Origin: Allium sativum
Taxonomy: Eukaryota > Streptophyta > Magnoliopsida > Asparagales > Amaryllidaceae
Direction: 5' to 3'
Length of the DNA: 64,000 bases
Assembly: GCA_030737875.1 (NCBI GenBank)
Contig: CM060912.1
Location: 262,441,731 to 262,505,730, forward strand
In this document: positions 1-11,275 of the stretch, one piece after another
Position numbering within the stretch: position 1 is the first letter of the stretch
Layout: the number at the start of each line of letters is the position of its first letter
Program-made: the position numbers and the translations under genes
The notes under the pieces: generated by a model
What the model was told of the DNA's origin: nothing
What the model saw: only the letters and a program-made list of their open reading frames with translations
Database searches by the model: none

Positions 1-1049
1 CCCATTTTATACCCGTAAAGAGTAAGAGGACCGCTCCATGGCTTGCTTCAGTCTATGTTAGAGAGATTATTAGATTGCATGGCGTACCATCCAGCATTGT
101 GAGTGATCGAGATCCTATTTTCACTAGTGAGTTTTGGAGAAGTTTGCAAGAGGCGGTAGGGACTCAGTTGTGTTTGAGCACCGCATATCATCCTCAGACG
201 GACGGTCAGACCGAGAGGGTGAACCGTATCTTAGAAGATCTTTTGAGGCTTTGTATCTTGGATTTTGGAGGTACATGGGAAGAACATCTTCCTTTGGTGG
301 AGTTCGCATATAATAACAGCTTTCAGTCCAGTATTGGTATGGCTCCTTTCGAAGCTCTTTATGGAAGGCCTTGTCGATCTCCTACATGTTGGTGGGAATC
401 TACGGATAAGATCTTGCTTGGGCCGGATATGGTTAGAGAGACTTCAGAGAAGATTGATTTAATTCGAAAAAGGATGAAAGCAGCGCAAGATAGACAGAAA
501 TCTTATGCGGATCGGAGAAGGACGGATCTTGAGTTTGAGGTTGGGGACATGGTTTTTGTCAAAGTATCTCCATTGAGAAATGTTGTTCGCTTTGGGTCCG
601 TAGGGAAGTTAGCACCGAGATTTGTTGGGCCGTTTCCTATTAAGGAAAGGATTGGACGGATGGCATATAGGGTGGAGTTGCCCGACAGACTTAGTGGTGT
701 TCATGATGTATTCCATGTATCACATTTGAGGAAGTGCTTACATGAGACCGCGGAGGTGGTAGAGCCGAGCTTGCTTAGAGATGTAGAGGTAGAGCGTGAT
801 GCGACGATTCAACGAGCTCCTACTCGCATCCTTGGGTCAGAAACTAGGAAGTTGAGGAACAGAGAAGTTCAGCTAGTTAAAGTGCAATGGGGAGATGACG
901 AAAGCAATGCTACTTGGGAGACGGAAGCAAAGATGCGTTCTTTGTATCCATTTCTTTTTGAGAGTATGTCTTTTAACTTCTCCTTTATTGCTTGTCTAGT
1001 ACTTATCTTATCTTTAGTATATCCTCTCGCTAATACCTATGACCTTTAG
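1..1049 (+). CDS. Ty3/gypsy pol polyprotein, C-terminal integrase and chromodomain (5' partial)
   Basis: Open from the window edge (frame starting at base 3) to a stop at 1047-1049; no start codon belongs here because this is the end of a polyprotein. It would insert element cDNA into the chromosome. Visible: the integrase core end with the second catalytic Asp of SDRDP (codon 105-107) and the Glu of GQTERVNR (codon 213-215) with exactly 35 residues between, the HPQTDGQ motif, a GPF-type module (PRFVGPF, about 625-640), the FHVSHL motif, and a chromodomain-like tail (about 790-960: RILG...LVKVQWG...ATWE). The tail places it among chromoviruses and may direct insertion to heterochromatin. About 30 hydrophobic residues follow before the stop. 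No frameshift is seen in this part, so the element may be recent. Confidence 0.93.
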   Translation, partial: HFIPVKSKRTAPWLASVYVREIIRLHGVPSSIVSDRDPIFTSEFWRSLQEAVGTQLCLSTAYHPQTDGQTERVNRILEDLLRLCILDFGGTWEEHLPLVEFAYNNSFQSSIGMAPFEALYGRPCRSPTCWWESTDKILLGPDMVRETSEKIDLIRKRMKAAQDRQKSYADRRRTDLEFEVGDMVFVKVSPLRNVVRFGSVGKLAPRFVGPFPIKERIGRMAYRVELPDRLSGVHDVFHVSHLRKCLHETAEVVEPSLLRDVEVERDATIQRAPTRILGSETRKLRNREVQLVKVQWGDDESNATWETEAKMRSLYPFLFESMSFNFSFIACLVLILSLVYPLANTYDL

Positions 1050-1572
1050 ATAGGGTAAAACCTATGGTTGAAACATGTGTTTGAAACATGTTATGGTTGA
1101 TGGATGCATATGGATGCAATTGTTTGCTAGTGGTTGCTCGTGGATGCATATACACACACATTAGGCACTAGATCGGCTCAGTCACTTCATGTTGCATATT
1201 GCATAAATGGATGTGGTAGTTAGATTGATGGATGTATCATGGCTGTGTTATCATATGGATGATGCATTTTTGTGTATGGTTGTGCACGCATGTAGAAATT
1301 TGTATGTGTCAATAGGGTTTCGCATACATATTGGATGCATGGCACTATCATGGTTTGCATTAAGGAGGTTTACTGTATCAGTAACCGCCTGATTTTCGCA
1401 TTAGGTAAGTACATATACACACACTTTTGCATATATCCATCCAGCATTTAGAATCTTGTAAGGACAATGATTGCTCGTGGATGATGCTTTGAGTAGATGG
1501 ATGATTGGATGGTAGGATACGTTCTTCCTAACTTGAAGATTTCGGGGACGAAATCCTTTAAGGAGGGGAGAA
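1050..1572 (+). other. E1 3' untranslated region with hairpins and polypurine tract
   Basis: No coding frame. Holds repeated GTGGATGCATA-type motifs, an inverted repeat around 1361-1390 (GGAGGTTTACTG / CAGTAACCGCC), the short hairpin GATTTC-GGGGAC-GAAATC (1538-1555), and the PPT AAGGAGGGGAGAA (1560-1572) abutting the LTR. The same items in the same order occur in E4 at 19680-20205. Confidence 0.85.
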
Positions 1573-1806
1573 TGTAACAACCCGTATTTTCAATAACCTG
1601 TAATAACATAAATCGAGGCAGAATTTAATTCTAAAATGGGAATCAAGGGAAACGGGCTATGCCATTGTGTTCGTCTCGGAAAAATACGCGAAATAGAGTC
1701 CGAGTTTTCGAAAATCGGAGTCCGTATGACCAAGATATGGCCTCGCGAAGTTTCACGAAAATTCCCAAATTAAAGTATACTTAATTAAGTGAAATGGGTT
1801 GTGTAG

Positions 1807-1824
1807 ATATATATATATATATAT

Positions 1825-1863
<39 letters not shown>
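1807..1863. repeat. TA dinucleotide microsatellite
   Basis: Nearly pure alternating TA run in the U3 part of the E1 LTR, broken once by TTGA. Confidence 0.9.
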
Positions 1864-1866
<3 letters not shown>

Positions 1867-2176
1867 GAAAATTTAATAAATAAATATGCAAAAATGCTCA
1901 AAACAGCGAATTGGGAGAGGGGAATAACCGAACCGGCCGATTTTTGAAGTCGACCCGAGCCCGCTGGGTCGACTAGGGGTTAATCCAGGGTGTTTGGCTG
2001 TCAACCCGTGGGCCGATTCGCTCAAGTGCAGATTTTGCATTTGAATGGTTCTCATGGTCCATCTTTAATCTAAAGGCCCTAGATGGTTCCTACACTTGAC
2101 TTCTTCCCCAAGACATGCTTTGATGGCTTGGATTGAATCTAGGGTTAATCCTATGGCCTAAAACACTTGCCTAATC

Positions 2177-2184
2177 TATAAATA
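2177..2184 (+). promoter_or_regulatory. TATA box of the E1 LTR
   Basis: TATAAATA about 600 bases into the LTR, followed by pyrimidine-rich sequence, in the place expected for the U3 promoter. The equivalent in E4 is at 15038. Confidence 0.6.
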
Positions 2185-2619
2185 AGACCCTAACCTACCC
2201 TAATTCATTCATAATTAAACCTAGTGACTAAACTATGGCAAAATGCTAGCTCTCATGGCCTCCACTAATTTTATGAAGAGGGTTGCATACTAATCACTCT
2301 CTAATCAACTTCTAATCCCTTCTTAGCATCTTAATCTTCTTCATTTGGTGTTCAAAGTTGCTAGTTGTGAGTTTCTATCACTTTGATGATCTTTTGGTAA
2401 ACTAATTAGATGAGATGTGATGAGATTTATGGTTTTGTATGTGGGTTAATGAGCTTTGAATCATATGATATGATGTTAGCATTAATCTTATGTTTATGCA
2501 TGTTGAGTATGTAAGCTTATGCAAGTTTAATATGATGTATGTTATGTTTGCATGATGCTAAATATGCAAGTTGTGGGCTATGTAATCATATGCATGTTAT
2601 GCAAGTTCATGGTAATATG

Positions 2620-2860
2620 CTATGCAAGTTACATGTTTGTTAATATGCAAGTTACATGTTTGTTAATATGCAAGTTACATGTATGTAAATATGCAAGTTA
2701 CATGTTTGTTAATATGCAAGTTACATGTTTGTTAATATGCAAGTTACATGTATGTAAATATGCAAGTTACATGTTTCTTTATATGCAAGTTACATGTTTG
2801 TTAATATGCGAGTTACATGTATGTAAATATGCAAGTTACATGTTTATTAATATGCAAGTT
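2620..2860 (+). repeat. 23-bp minisatellite with a 69-bp higher-order period
   Basis: About ten units of TATGCAAGTTACATGTTTGT-type sequence with a 23-bp period. Two variants alternate (one with TTTGTTA, one with TATGTAA) in the order F-F-A repeated three times, giving a 69-bp higher-order unit. Because 69 is divisible by 3, all three frames stay open and a 113-codon frame (2552-2893) runs through; that frame is an artefact. Confidence 0.9.
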
Positions 2861-3354
2861 CATGATGACACATTATGCAAGTCTATAAGCTAATATGCAA
2901 GTTTGTTATGCAAAATGAATATGTAAGTTATGTGACATATTATATGCAAGTTATGTGACATGTTATGCAAGTTCATATGCAAGTTATGTGTTTGTTAATA
3001 TGCAAGATGGCACCTTTGAAACATGTTCATTCATATGCAAGTTGACACCTTTTATATGTGTTATATCATGAACGAAATTACGTGGGAACGATGGGGTAAT
3101 TAAATGCATAAGTTAATAAGATTGTGTGAAATTAATATAATTATGCATAACACAAAATAAATAAACATAGTATGGGAATTTGCCTATTTGGTTAGGTGTA
3201 CCCATACTATGTGTTGGGAATTTACCTAATGAGTTAGGTCTACCCCATGGGAATTTACCTATTAAGTTAGGTCTACCCATGTTAAGAAAACTTGATTAAT
3301 TAGGGATAATTAATATAAAATTATGAGGGTGATTAATTAGGTGTAATTAATTGA

Positions 3355-3578
3355 CTAAGACACGAGGTTGGACTCAGTTGTAGCGTAAAACTGCCCGGAC
3401 CCAACCGGCTTAACCAGTTGCTACAAATGTTAGCCCAATGTGAGAGGTCTTAGGCACAAACTAAATACGTAATTAATGTAAAGACACGAGGTTAGACTCT
3501 GTTATGACATAAGGCTGCCCGGACCCAACCGGCTTAACCAGCGGTCATAAAAGACAGTCTAATGTGAGAGGTCTTTAC
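3355..3578 (+). other. Tandem pair of three-tier hairpins in the E1 LTR
   Basis: Unit 1 (3355-3453): outer stem CTAAGAC/GTCTTAG, middle stem TGTAGC (3379-3384)/GCTACA (3420-3425), inner CCGG/CCGG. Unit 2 (3478-3578): outer stem GTAAAGAC/GTCTTTAC, then TTAGACT (3492-3498)/AGTCTAA (3556-3562), then TTATGAC (3502-3508)/GTCATAA (3544-3550), then CCGG/CCGG. Unpaired sequence between stems (CGAGGTT, TGCCCGGAC, ATGTGAGAGG) is kept between units. Equivalent pairs occur in E4, E6 and E13. Confidence 0.85.
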
Positions 3579-4751
3579 AAAGGTTACGTTCTTAATTAAT
3601 TAATTAAGAAACACTTAACCACATTAGCATGTAGAGGGACATGAGGGGTTAAGTGGGTGCCTCGGGTGGCATGAGAAAATCTAGTGGTTGCCTTGGGTGG
3701 CAATAGAAAATACGATTAGAATACTTAACCAAAATAGAACATGTAATTAAAACATGATTAAAGGGTTAAGTGGGATATACTAGAAAAAGGGACAAGCTTA
3801 GGTGGGTAGCTTGTGGAGGCCCATTTCAACCAGTAACCCATACGTATCTTTGTGGGCTCGACCCATGTCGAGGACGGGACACGCATACTGGGCTTGACTG
3901 TAAGAGGCAAACGGGTTAGCGGTGGCAACGCAAGTCCAACGGGCTTCATATGCGTGAGTGGGCCCGGGCTGGTAGGTAAGCCGTTGTTGCATCGAGTAGA
4001 TATAAGCCGTGCACCTTTAGTTTCATCAGGTTGCCACATTGGGGAATGATACATCCCACGGTGGGGCCAGCACGGGTATCTACGTTAGGGAGCCGATCGA
4101 ATGGGAAGTAGTGTGTACACCTAGTGGATTGTAGGGCCCCGTGGCGCCTACTTGGTCACCTAGGGGTACGCAGGTACTAATTAGTAAATTTTATAAGTCC
4201 TTGGGTGGGATCAACCTTTAAGTTAGGAACGACTGGTGTGGTGCAGTTTAGTAATTTACCTTAGGGAGGGTAGATGCATCTTTATCCTTTATCTTCGTTT
4301 AGTTGACTGCTTAGGGTAGCCATTCATCCCTATATGTTACCGTATATCAGTTTATGTCTTCTCTGGTTACTTTAACGATTGTATTGTTAAAGTTATAGGA
4401 CTCGCTCAGACTTATGTCTGACCCTGTTGTTTTTATCTTTTTCCCAACCCTCAGGTCCTACGGTGGATCCTAGCAGTAGTGGAGCTTGATCGGATTGCTG
4501 TTCCAGTCTTTAGGAGCTTGGATAGTTGTAAAGCTCCAGTTATCCAGTTATCTTTTCTTTTGTTTGGCTATTGTATGAGAGTGGGATTATGTACTTCTTT
4601 ATTTTGATGGATATTGTACTTGACCTTTATTGTGGTTTTATGATGTAACCAGACATGTTTTACTTCCGCTGTTATGAGATGATGTTTTAAAATTTCAAGT
4701 ACTATTTATATCTGTCTTGTTGTAATTTTTCTGTTCTATATTCACTAAAAT

Positions 4752-4800
4752 ACTCCACCGATGCTATGGCATTCCCTTAGTGAGTGATCATAGCGGGAGT
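4752..4800 (+). other. Terminal hairpin at the 3' end of the E1 LTR
   Basis: ACTCC (4752-4756) pairs with GGAGT (4796-4800), and GCTATG (4763-4768) pairs with CATAGC (4789-4794), with GGCATTCCCTTAGTGAGTG between. E4 (TTAAGG/CCTTAA) and E6 (TTAGGG/CCCTAA) have the same fold with different stems. Confidence 0.75.
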
Positions 4801-4811
4801 GGGGTGTTACA

Positions 4812-7800
4812 AGAACGCTTGCATCTCACGCTCCACATATATATAGTATAAAATCAAAAACCGCAGGGCGCTCATTGGAGATTGGATTCTAACAGACAAG
4901 GTATGGGATCACCTTCCGATCAGTGTACTCTAGAGGGTATACACTGGGGTTCAACAAGAACATCCTGCAACCCGGCCACACATGACCGCCCACTCATTTA
5001 GCTTGAGTGTAGCGAATATATTATCACCCACGGTTGTCGGCCGTCCAACCGTAATCCGTAAGATACAGAATCGAACGAAGAATAATTAACGAATTTTCTC
5101 TAGATCGGTGACAAATATACCCTGCTTGGGTATGACCCAACTAGCCATGCTGCCTACTCGATTTTTGTCATTTCCTGGTTGTGAGGTTTGAGGCTATGTT
5201 TATCTTTTTAGAACATCTGACCACCATACACTTTGAATGCCACATCATCAAACCCGTCAAATCACTTGTTGATCTTCCCAAAAATATTATGGCTATAAAA
5301 GCTAAGAGAAACAAATTCCTCCGCCACCAGACGTAATATCTTGAAAAGATCGTCTTATGTGATCCGCTAGGAATTCTCTGTCAGACATTCGTCCATACAA
5401 TTTATCTTTGGTCTGGACAAACATAACAGCCCTTGAATTTCACTCCGTCTTCCATTATCTTCAACATAATCTAATTCGCAACGTCTATGCATATGCGGAG
5501 TGGTTTCCGGATATTAAATCAAACTGGTCTCTCCGTACTAACAACGATGGTCAAAAAAATCTTTGATAGCTGGTGATTTAACTATCAAAGGAAAAACAAA
5601 CATCCATCAAACAAATCACTGGCCCTTTCTAATTAATATTCTATTTTAAGTTTCCTTATCGAATTCTATATATCGATATATCGATTTCTGGTTATCAAAA
5701 TTTCTTAAAAATATTCTAATTCCTTAAATTTCCGGAAAATTTCGCCAGCACCTCCCCTGTATCGGTCAATCGTTCAAACCCCAACTCGCCTCTCCAGGCC
5801 CTTTCCATTTAAAAAGTAAATCAAAAAGCCAAGCGGCTTATCGATTTGGCGCATAAAACCTCATATGGAAATTTAAACATGTACCTTTTTGTCGGGCACT
5901 TAAATTAAAATCTTCATACTCTTCATTTACTTTATCCCATTCCTGTCTAATATACATGCACCTGCATTTTCATTTTATTCCAACCCTACAACTATTTTGA
6001 TTTAACCGCAATCAATTCCACTAATTAATGTTTGATTAGTTCAATCATTTTATTCGCTTATAGTTTGAAATAGTAGTGTTCAACATATTTTAATCCACTT
6101 ATAACAAATCGAATTTCATTTACAACTCAAGTCTTTTATTGATTTCAAATTCTATTTTACAAATTCAATTTACTTGAGCCACGTTAAGTTCTATTAAAAA
6201 TCTCATTAACTAGCTTATGTGCTTTAATTAGTTAATATCATTCCATACTCAAAAATCTGATTTTTTATCTTAAAAATCACTGCTTATACTCCACTTGGGT
6301 TCATATTTATTTTATAACTCAATCTGGATTTTTTAATTGAAATTCAGATTTTTATTCACTAAAAATCCCTTTGATTAATTAATAAATTCGTTATGGTTTT
6401 TAAACGATTTTACACCGACTTTTCTAAAATTTGATTTTGACATAACTCAAAATCTTCAAGCCAAAATCCAGATTTTTCTCTTCTATTAGGAAATTATTAT
6501 TTAATTGGTCCAAACGTTTCTGGTTTCATCGAATTTCGTCTTATATTGAGTTCTATATACTCAATTGAAGTTCAAAACGCCAAATTACGAACTACCGCGC
6601 TGTGGCGAGTTCGTTTTAATTATAATTTAAATATAAACGTTAACTTTGTTTATATAATAAATTTCAAGATAAATTTTCAATATTTGAAAATAAACTGAGC
6701 CCGTAATCCAAATCTAACTTCATAATTCAAATTATTCAACTCATCGATTATTTATTTCTACATTCATAACTTAGTTATGAATTAATTCAAGCTCAAATTC
6801 CTAAATTCAAGTCCAATTCCCACGGAATTAGATTATTTATAAAATATCGATATCATCGAATTCTAATTATAAATTATTTTTATGCGAATCATTAAATTCA
6901 ACATCTCTTACCATTACAAATTGATATCATCCCTTGATAATAGTGAAGTCACTCAAGTTGGGGTATTTTATTTACCTCTCAGACCTTGATCGACAACGTT
7001 CTTATCTCGAGATGGATAAGAGTTTGTAATACAAAACTGACATTACTTATCGATAAAATCTCCTTTTCTATTTCATTTAAAATATGATTTTTATTAAATG
7101 TCATTTCTTATATTCGGAAATTTATTTCCAAATTATACGATGAGAATTACTTCATTTCATTTATAAACATTGTTTATAAATGAACTGCCTTATTTCATAT
7201 ATTAAAATGAACTTCCATTTTAATAATCTACTTGAACTCGATCCTCTATTTGGGAGCATTTTATTTTTCTTATAAATCTCAAATTTTCGTTTCATTTACA
7301 TTCGGTGATATTTTATTTTTATAAACTTCTATTTTAAAAACATAGAATCTATTTTCATATTTGAAAATACTGGAAATATTAATTTCCTCAAATGTTAACT
7401 TTTATATTTACATTTATACTAAATAAAATTCATATATCATTCCAGAGAATAGTTTATTTATTTATAAATTTGACATAGTCAAATTCCAATCATAAATCCA
7501 AATGGGTTTATTTCAATTCATTTTATATTCCGAACATCGAAATAAATTTCATCGTTTCCCTTTTAAGTGATTTCTAATCCTCTTTTTAAATTCATACTTG
7601 AATTTAAATTATCCAATAACAACTTCTCTCTTTTATTCATAATTATCGTTTAACATTTCACTTCTTGTTTAAAATATTAAAACCAGTTTCTATTTCAAAT
7701 CTCATTGAAATCTAATTACCACTTCGGGGAATAAATTTTCCTTTTTAAATTCATACTTGAATTTAATATTTAATATTATTAAATGATAATATTTCTTTCC

Positions 7801-8947
7801 ATTTATAAACATCGTTTATAAATTCAGTCACTTGTTTTTATTATTAAAAACTAGTTAATACTTCTCAGTTTATTCAAAATTCCATTTTTATTTCGAAAAT
7901 TAAATTTCCCCTTTTAAATCTAAAAATTCCCTTTGTATGATATTTTTAAATATAAATATCTAGGGCCAGTGATAATTAATCATCCAAATACACCAATCAT
8001 TAATCCAAATTCAACACATCATCGCATATAAATAGATAAACAACAATAAATAAATTTGAGGAATCCAGTTGGATCCCTCCAACCTGTTTTCCTACATCCA
8101 AATATGTTAGACCACATAAATAACACCAATCCTATTTCAAGGCAGGATATCGAGATATAGAATGTCATCCACTCATATATCATGGGGCGATAGGGTCATC
8201 TGCTAATGATACTACGGGCATCCGCTAATGGTACAGCGGGAAATCCAAGATATATATTAACCACAATCACCAAGCCTAAATAACTAATATATATAATGGA
8301 CACAATAATTTAATAATTCACGCATGCATCCAAGCAATCAACAATTTATTTTTAACGATAAAAATAAATTTAAATAAAATCTTCTGAGTGAGATTTACTC
8401 ACCTTGATTTTATTTCGTAGAATATCCTGTTAAAGCTTATCTCATCGCGGCTATGGGTCTTCTTGAATAAATTTACTTCGCATCTACGTTTTATTAAATT
8501 TAATTATCAATTTAACATTTATTTAATTTACTAAAATAAATAAACTTTCCTATATATATTTAATTTTTTAAAAGATATATACCTCATGGCCTTTCCCAAG
8601 ACTCACGCCTCGACTTCACTACTGAACTGCTGCGTGGTACATTACTCTACCCTACCAGAATGGTCCCACTACTGCTGTGAATCCCCATCACTACAACTCC
8701 TCCTAACCACAATCGTCGACGTACCAACCTCCTACATCAATACAATACAATATCCATGCTTTATTGTTTCCAAAACCATCACAGTCCCGAACCCCACTCT
8801 AAACACTCCATTGTCGACTACCACAAATCCGACCTTTTATTCACTTCGACGCTGCCATAATGAACTTAGCGCCTCCAAAAACATCATAGTCCTTAAGTCC
8901 ATCGGCCTCAACTTCATCGAAAGACTCATTCTTGGCCATGCATCTCC
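4812..8947 (-). repeat. E2 3' LTR, first part (R/U5 side)
   Basis: Matches 42980-47119 nearly base for base. AT-rich and non-coding. Around 7960-8260 lies a less AT-rich block with a CATCCGCTAATGGTA-type motif given twice. It is cut on the left by E1 and on the right by E3. The 128-codon frame at 8586-8972 runs across the E3 junction and is not conserved as a frame in the other LTR, so I do not call it a gene. Confidence 0.88.
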
Positions 8948-10799
8948 TGAGACGACCCGAACTTCCCCGTGAAGGAAAGCACAGATAGAATTGAGGACAA
9001 CACGATTCGGATTACAAACAGAAGAACATTTCATTGTTTATTACAACAGTTCCATCAGAATACAAGAATATACAGAGTATGAATAAATATTACACATTCA
9101 ATAAATATAATAGATTACAATAAATTACATAGCAGCGGAAAATAATACAAAACACAACTGAAGGAGATATACGGATACAAAGCTTTTCGAACATCATTCC
9201 AGCTGTAAACCAGGTTCCTGTGAATATAAATATGCAAAACCAAAACTACTAGCTGCCCGTGCGGAAAATAAGGGCACCCAGAGTTTAGGTTAAAACAATA
9301 AACTCCAGGTCAGTCATGTGACTGGTGTGAGAACTAAAACGGTTATTTAAAACTTTACTTTAAAAGAGAGTAATTCATGGGACCACGCCGTATAACACGA
9401 AACGGGTTTCCTCCCAAGAATACTAGTGCGTATAACAAAACAGCGCAATGCTTTTTGGAAAAATGAAGCTATTATAAGACCTAGGTCCCATCACACAATG
9501 CAACGCAAGCCGGAGGATAGGGTTTTCCCTTATAATAGCCAAACATGCTTGGTACGTTTAAAACAAATCATTTGATACTATTATAAGTGTATAGTGTCAA
9601 AACAATTTCAATCATAAATATCAATCCTAGGCGGCATGGATACCATCTGTCATGTCACCATACTAGGCTCTACAAATAAAACCGAGATATCACGTATTGG
9701 AAATAGGATTTCCGTCATGATTCGAGGCAAGGGGCAAGCTCCTCTCCATTCGAGACACTCTAGCAAATGTCTCAGGATCGCACACAGCGGTCCTTGGAAT
9801 CGGCTGGGCCGGTCCTCTCTTACTTTTGAGGATTAGTTATTCCTGAACACATGTTTCCCGGACCTAACAGACCTATATCCGAGGCGCCTCGCATTCCAAC
9901 ATCCACATAGGTAAAAAGTATATAAATGTCAGGGCTAGTAGGTCACTGACATCACCCATAGCTAGAAAGAAACGTCATGTTCTCCCAGCGGTCCTTATCT
10001 CGTTTTTGACTCATACCGAGGTGTGAGGCTCGTGAATTCATGCTATACACAAAGCTGCGCCACACAGGCTGTGCTTTGATCATCAACCACAAGACTTTGC
10101 TTTTCAACAGAAGCCTTGATCATCTGCCACATAGGCAATTCACTCCATGTGACTGATGTCCATCGATATACAACGTCTGAGCTCGTACGTCTCAGAGAAG
10201 GGTGTTAAGCAAGAGAATAAATTCTCCACCGCCAAACAGATGTATATTTAATAGAGATCAATCAACACAGAATAAAATCCAATGTCAGACACACAGTCCA
10301 TTTACAAGTTCGTTCTGGGTCTGAACGAAACCGGAGGCACTTTCCTCGCATATCCATTGATCTCCAAGTACGTCTGGACGATCACCAACTGATTCCCTCA
10401 TCTTGGGTGTACAACCCAATCAAGATCATCAGTAATCACCCAAACGATGTGAAGACTTCCAGTCTTTAACCACCGTCTTCATCTTCGACTTATCGTCGAA
10501 TCGGTTATTCAGAATGGGTATAAACCCGGCCTTTCCGAATAACCCGCGTATATAATAAACAAATGTTACACAAACACAACATACGCCTCATTCCAATTCA
10601 TAATATTCTTTTATTTTGATATTCACATTCTTAGGGAAAGGTTCCCATTAATTTTATCAAAGATAAATTCTTCTAAATTTATTCTTTAATCTTCCTTTGG
10701 ATATCATTTCAAACCATATTATGGTTTTCCAAACTAGTCGGGATTAGCGAACCACACCGAAGTAATTATTTATTTTATTTCCCAATCCCAACCTATTCA

Positions 10800-11275
10800 T
10801 CCCATGGAGCAAAACTGGTAATACTCCATATCTAACACCACGGTGTTATCGGTAAAATTAATTACCATTTCACGTTCAAATCTAATAAAAGATTCAACTA
10901 TCGCCCTGGAGAAAAACTGGTGATACTCCATTCTCGATCATTTTGATCTAATTAAAGATTCATTAAAACTTCACTTAGTTTTAATCTTCTCAAAAATTAA
11001 TATCCTGTCTTTAACTGGGTTAAAGAACCAATGTCATCTAAAACACGGTTCACGATAAACCCAAAATCACTTTCCATTGTTAATCGGGTTAAAAAACAGG
11101 TGTTATTTAAAACACCGCTCACGATAAACCCAAAAACCAATTTAAATTAAATTCCAATTAATATTATTTAATTGTACAATTTCACTAAATCTTAATTAAA
11201 ATATTTATTCTTTTCTAAACTGGGTTCAAGAACAGTGTTATTTAAGACACCATTCACGACGAACCCAAAATCCCA
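10800..11275. repeat. Run of five related hairpins in the E3 LTR
   Basis: Two units with TGGAG...CTCCA stems (10804-10828, 10903-10943), the first followed by AACACC-AC-GGTGTT, then three units opened by TGGGTT-type and closed by AACCCAAAA (about 11016-11068, 11085-11134, 11220-11272). Their inner stems are GTGTT/AACAC type (for example GGTGTT-ATTTAA-AACACC in the second). Spacing is about 70-135 bp. The unit sequence differs from the hairpins of E1/E4/E6/E13. Confidence 0.65.

Larger units (their letters stand above)
1..4811 (+). mobile_element. E1: Ty3/gypsy chromovirus (Tekay/Del-like), 3' part only
   Basis: The window opens inside the pol gene of a plus-strand LTR retrotransposon and continues through its 3' untranslated region, PPT and 3' LTR. 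The order integrase, chromodomain-like tail, long 3' region, PPT, LTR is that of Tekay/Del chromoviruses. It sits inside the left LTR of E2: the bases right after its end (4812 on) match the right LTR of E2 from 42980. The 5' LTR, gag, protease and reverse transcriptase lie outside the window, so the left TSD cannot be checked; the expected right TSD is AGAAC at 4812-4816. Confidence 0.9.
1573..4811 (+). repeat. E1 3' LTR (about 3.24 kb)
   Basis: Starts TGTAACAACCC just after the PPT and ends GGGGTGTTACA, so the ends form the usual TG...CA inverted repeat. It contains a GTCGACCC...GGGTCGAC inverted repeat (1949-1973), a TATA box (TATAAATA, 2177-2184), a TA microsatellite (about 1807-1863), a minisatellite (2620-2860), a pair of large hairpins (3355-3578), and a terminal hairpin (4752-4800). 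Short reading frames in it are explained by repeats and not by genes. The opening 200 bases align with those of E4, showing the two families are relatives. Confidence 0.93.

Noticed and set aside
2552..2893. A 113-codon open frame in the E1 LTR
   Set aside because: It is the 23-bp minisatellite read through; all three frames are open because the higher-order unit is 69 bp.
8586..8972. A 128-codon plus-strand frame
   Set aside because: Runs across the E2/E3 junction, so it is a chance fusion of two LTRs.
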